Source: Chitinophaga pinensis
GTDB lineage: Bacteria > Bacteroidota > Bacteroidia > Chitinophagales > Chitinophagaceae
DNA length: 64,000 nucleotides
Reading direction: 5' to 3'
Assembly (NCBI GenBank): GCA_902167325.1
Contig: LR632930.1
Span: 5,704,001-5,768,000, forward strand
Of this stretch, positions 62,460 through 64,000 are shown piece by piece; position 1 is the stretch's first letter, and every line of letters begins with the position of its first letter. The translations under genes and the position numbers were made by a program. The notes under the pieces were generated by a model that ran no database searches, was not told the DNA's origin, and was given only the letters and a program-made list of their open reading frames with translations.

Positions 62460-64000
62460 TCAAAGTCCCAGTTTCAGGCTCGCGCCAAAGCTTCGGGTGG
62501 CAGGCAGGCCAAAGATGTCTATACCCTGCAGACGGTTGTCGCCACCTGCTGATACTTCCGGATCAAATGGCGCATCGCGCTTCAGGAAAAACAGGTTCCT
62601 GCCGATAAGGCCAAGGCGCAGATTGCGGACGATCTTACCTTTCAGCGGCACCTGGTAACTGATAGCCAGCTCCCGCAGGCGGATCGCCGTGGCATCGTAC
62701 ATGTACATATCACCATTACCATTACGGCCGCCGATATCCTCATAATACTGTCTTGCATCGTACAAGCCGGTATAGGGCTTGCCGTCTTTATCGATCGCGT
62801 TCTCCAGCCTGATACCACCAGCATCGCGTGCCGCAGCACTGGCTTCGCTGACACCTGCCGCATCCAGTACGGACTGCGTCATGCTCATTACCTTACCACC
62901 GAAACGGCCATCGAAGAGGAAGGTCAGGGTAAAGCCTTTGTAATCGAGCTTATTGTTCCATCCCAGCGTAAAATTCGGATTGGGGCTGCCGGCATACAGG
63001 ATACCGGAGTTGGTAGAATCCTGGATGCGGTTATTGCTGCCCAGCACGATCTGCCCGGCGGCATTACGTTTCACAACTGCCTGCGTGTAGATATCCCCCC
63101 ACTGTCCGCCTTCTTCCACTGCGGAAGCGTACATGTTGGAACCGGGTTCGGTAAGACGGAAGATCACCGACTTTTCCACCAGATTAGGATCGGAGAGTTT
63201 CACCACCTTGTTCTTGTTATGTGCAAGGTTGATATTGGAAGTCCAGGTAAAATCGCGCGTTTTAACGGGTACGAGCGTCAGCATGGCTTCGATACCGGTG
63301 TTGCGGATATTACCGAGGTTGAGGTAATAGAGCGAGTATTTCGAGCCCGGAGGCGCCTGTATCTCTACATACTGGCGATAGTTGTTGTTCTTATACCAGG
63401 TAAGGTCCACCCCGATACGGTCGTTCACGAAACGCATTTCCAGACCGGCTTCGAAAGAGCGGTTATCTTCCGGCTGGAGGTATGTTTTGGGATGAGGCAC
63501 GCGGTTGTTAAAGCTCAGTTGCTTCACGCCACCCAGAATGCGGTAGTTGTAAGTGGCCGGCCGGCTGATGTACGCAGGCAGGTCGTTACCTACTTTGGCA
63601 TAAGAAAGGCGCAGCTTCGCGAAGCTCATCGCTTCCGGCAGTTTCACCATTTCGCTGACTACCGCGGTAAGGCCGGCGGAGTAATAAAAGTAGCCGCTCT
63701 TCATGGTGGGCGTATAAGCGAAGGTGCTCGACCAGTCGTTACGTCCGGTGAGATCGAGGAAGAGATAATCCTTGAATCCCAGGTTTGCGCTGCCGAAAAG
63801 GGCCTGCACCTGCTTACGGTCTACCCCCTGTTGCACCGTCATGGCCGCAGGATCTATGTTGGCAAGCTGAAAAATGTTGGGAGAAAACAACCCGTCCAGC
63901 GGGCCTACGTTGTTGTCATTCAGTACACGGTCGCGGGTACGGAAATCCGTGATGCTGCCGCCTACGATACCGGACAGCTTCAGGTCTTTACTGAGTTCCT
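62460..64000 (-). CDS. SusC/RagA-family TonB-dependent transporter (pair 3), 5' part outside the window
   Basis: The reading frame is open from its stop at 62460 to the window edge, giving about 513 C-terminal residues. The frame continues upstream of the first internal Met at 63890 with ELSKDLKLSGIVGGS and RTRDRVLNDNNVGPLDG, typical SusC barrel sequence. YLFLDLTGRNDWSSTFAYTP is a SusC hallmark, and the protein ends FGASLKLGL. Plug, regulatory domain and signal peptide lie beyond 64000. Not a broken gene as far as can be seen. Confidence 0.93.
   Translation of the reverse strand, partial: ELSKDLKLSGIVGGSITDFRTRDRVLNDNNVGPLDGLFSPNIFQLANIDPAAMTVQQGVDRKQVQALFGSANLGFKDYLFLDLTGRNDWSSTFAYTPTMKSGYFYYSAGLTAVVSEMVKLPEAMSFAKLRLSYAKVGNDLPAYISRPATYNYRILGGVKQLSFNNRVPHPKTYLQPEDNRSFEAGLEMRFVNDRIGVDLTWYKNNNYRQYVEIQAPPGSKYSLYYLNLGNIRNTGIEAMLTLVPVKTRDFTWTSNINLAHNKNKVVKLSDPNLVEKSVIFRLTEPGSNMYASAVEEGGQWGDIYTQAVVKRNAAGQIVLGSNNRIQDSTNSGILYAGSPNPNFTLGWNNKLDYKGFTLTFLFDGRFGGKVMSMTQSVLDAAGVSEASAAARDAGGIRLENAIDKDGKPYTGLYDARQYYEDIGGRNGNGDMYMYDATAIRLRELAISYQVPLKGKIVRNLRLGLIGRNLFFLKRDAPFDPEVSAGGDNRLQGIDIFGLPATRSFGASLKLGL

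Noticed and set aside
1-64000. tRNA, rRNA or known riboswitch genes
   Set aside because: All gaps over about 200 nt were read on both strands; no cloverleaf, CCA-bearing acceptor pattern or recognised riboswitch core was seen by eye, though a covariance search was not possible.

Overview
The window looks like chromosome of a Bacteroidota member, most likely a Chitinophaga-type Chitinophagaceae species. The reasons are three SusC/SusD pairs, a T9SS/gliding type CHU_C protein, carboxypeptidase-regulatory-domain proteins, ECF sigma/anti-sigma pairs, weak Shine-Dalgarno sites, and -7 elements of the Bacteroidota form TAnnTTTG. No rRNA, tRNA, CRISPR, phage or insertion sequence was seen. Coordinates and motifs were read by eye, and no database search was run.

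Layout. 0-4.8 kb: a small lipoprotein, an ECF sigma factor followed by a membrane protein that joins an anti-sigma-like N-terminus to a trypsin-like protease, a ZU5-like lipoprotein, a carboxypeptidase-regulatory-domain protein and a CsbD-like stress protein. 4.8-10.3 kb (minus): a xylose operon, symporter-xylB-xylA-galM. 10.4-15.5 kb (minus): GH29 and GH95 alpha-L-fucosidases and a FAD oxidoreductase. 15.8-23.6 kb (minus): a complete isoleucine/valine operon, ilvE-ilvD-ilvB-ilvN-ilvC-ilvA. A 38-codon leader ORF with nine consecutive Leu/Val/Ile codons and an intrinsic terminator precede ilvE, so it has the architecture of a ribosome-mediated attenuator. 23.8-31.5 kb: a sugar kinase/nucleotidyltransferase pair, divergent from a GH29-GH20-PLP enzyme operon.

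31.5-45.1 kb is mostly housekeeping: lipB, an RluA-family pseudouridine synthase, a degenerate-active-site SDR, a T9SS type B protein, rpoE/anti-sigma, def, ruvX, a UbiA prenyltransferase, a TrmH-family methyltransferase and mutS. 45.3-64 kb is a polysaccharide-uptake block: three SusC/SusD pairs (the last cut by the window edge) with ROK, LacI and AraC regulators between them. A degenerate repeat array lies upstream of the first susC. Candidate LacI operators lie upstream of the second susC and of lacI itself.

Together the genes describe a glycan degrader: outer-membrane SusCD import, periplasmic removal of fucose and N-acetylhexosamine, xylose entry and isomerisation, and activation of a freed sugar to a nucleotide sugar. 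No glycoside hydrolase sits next to the Sus pairs, so their substrates cannot be read from this window.
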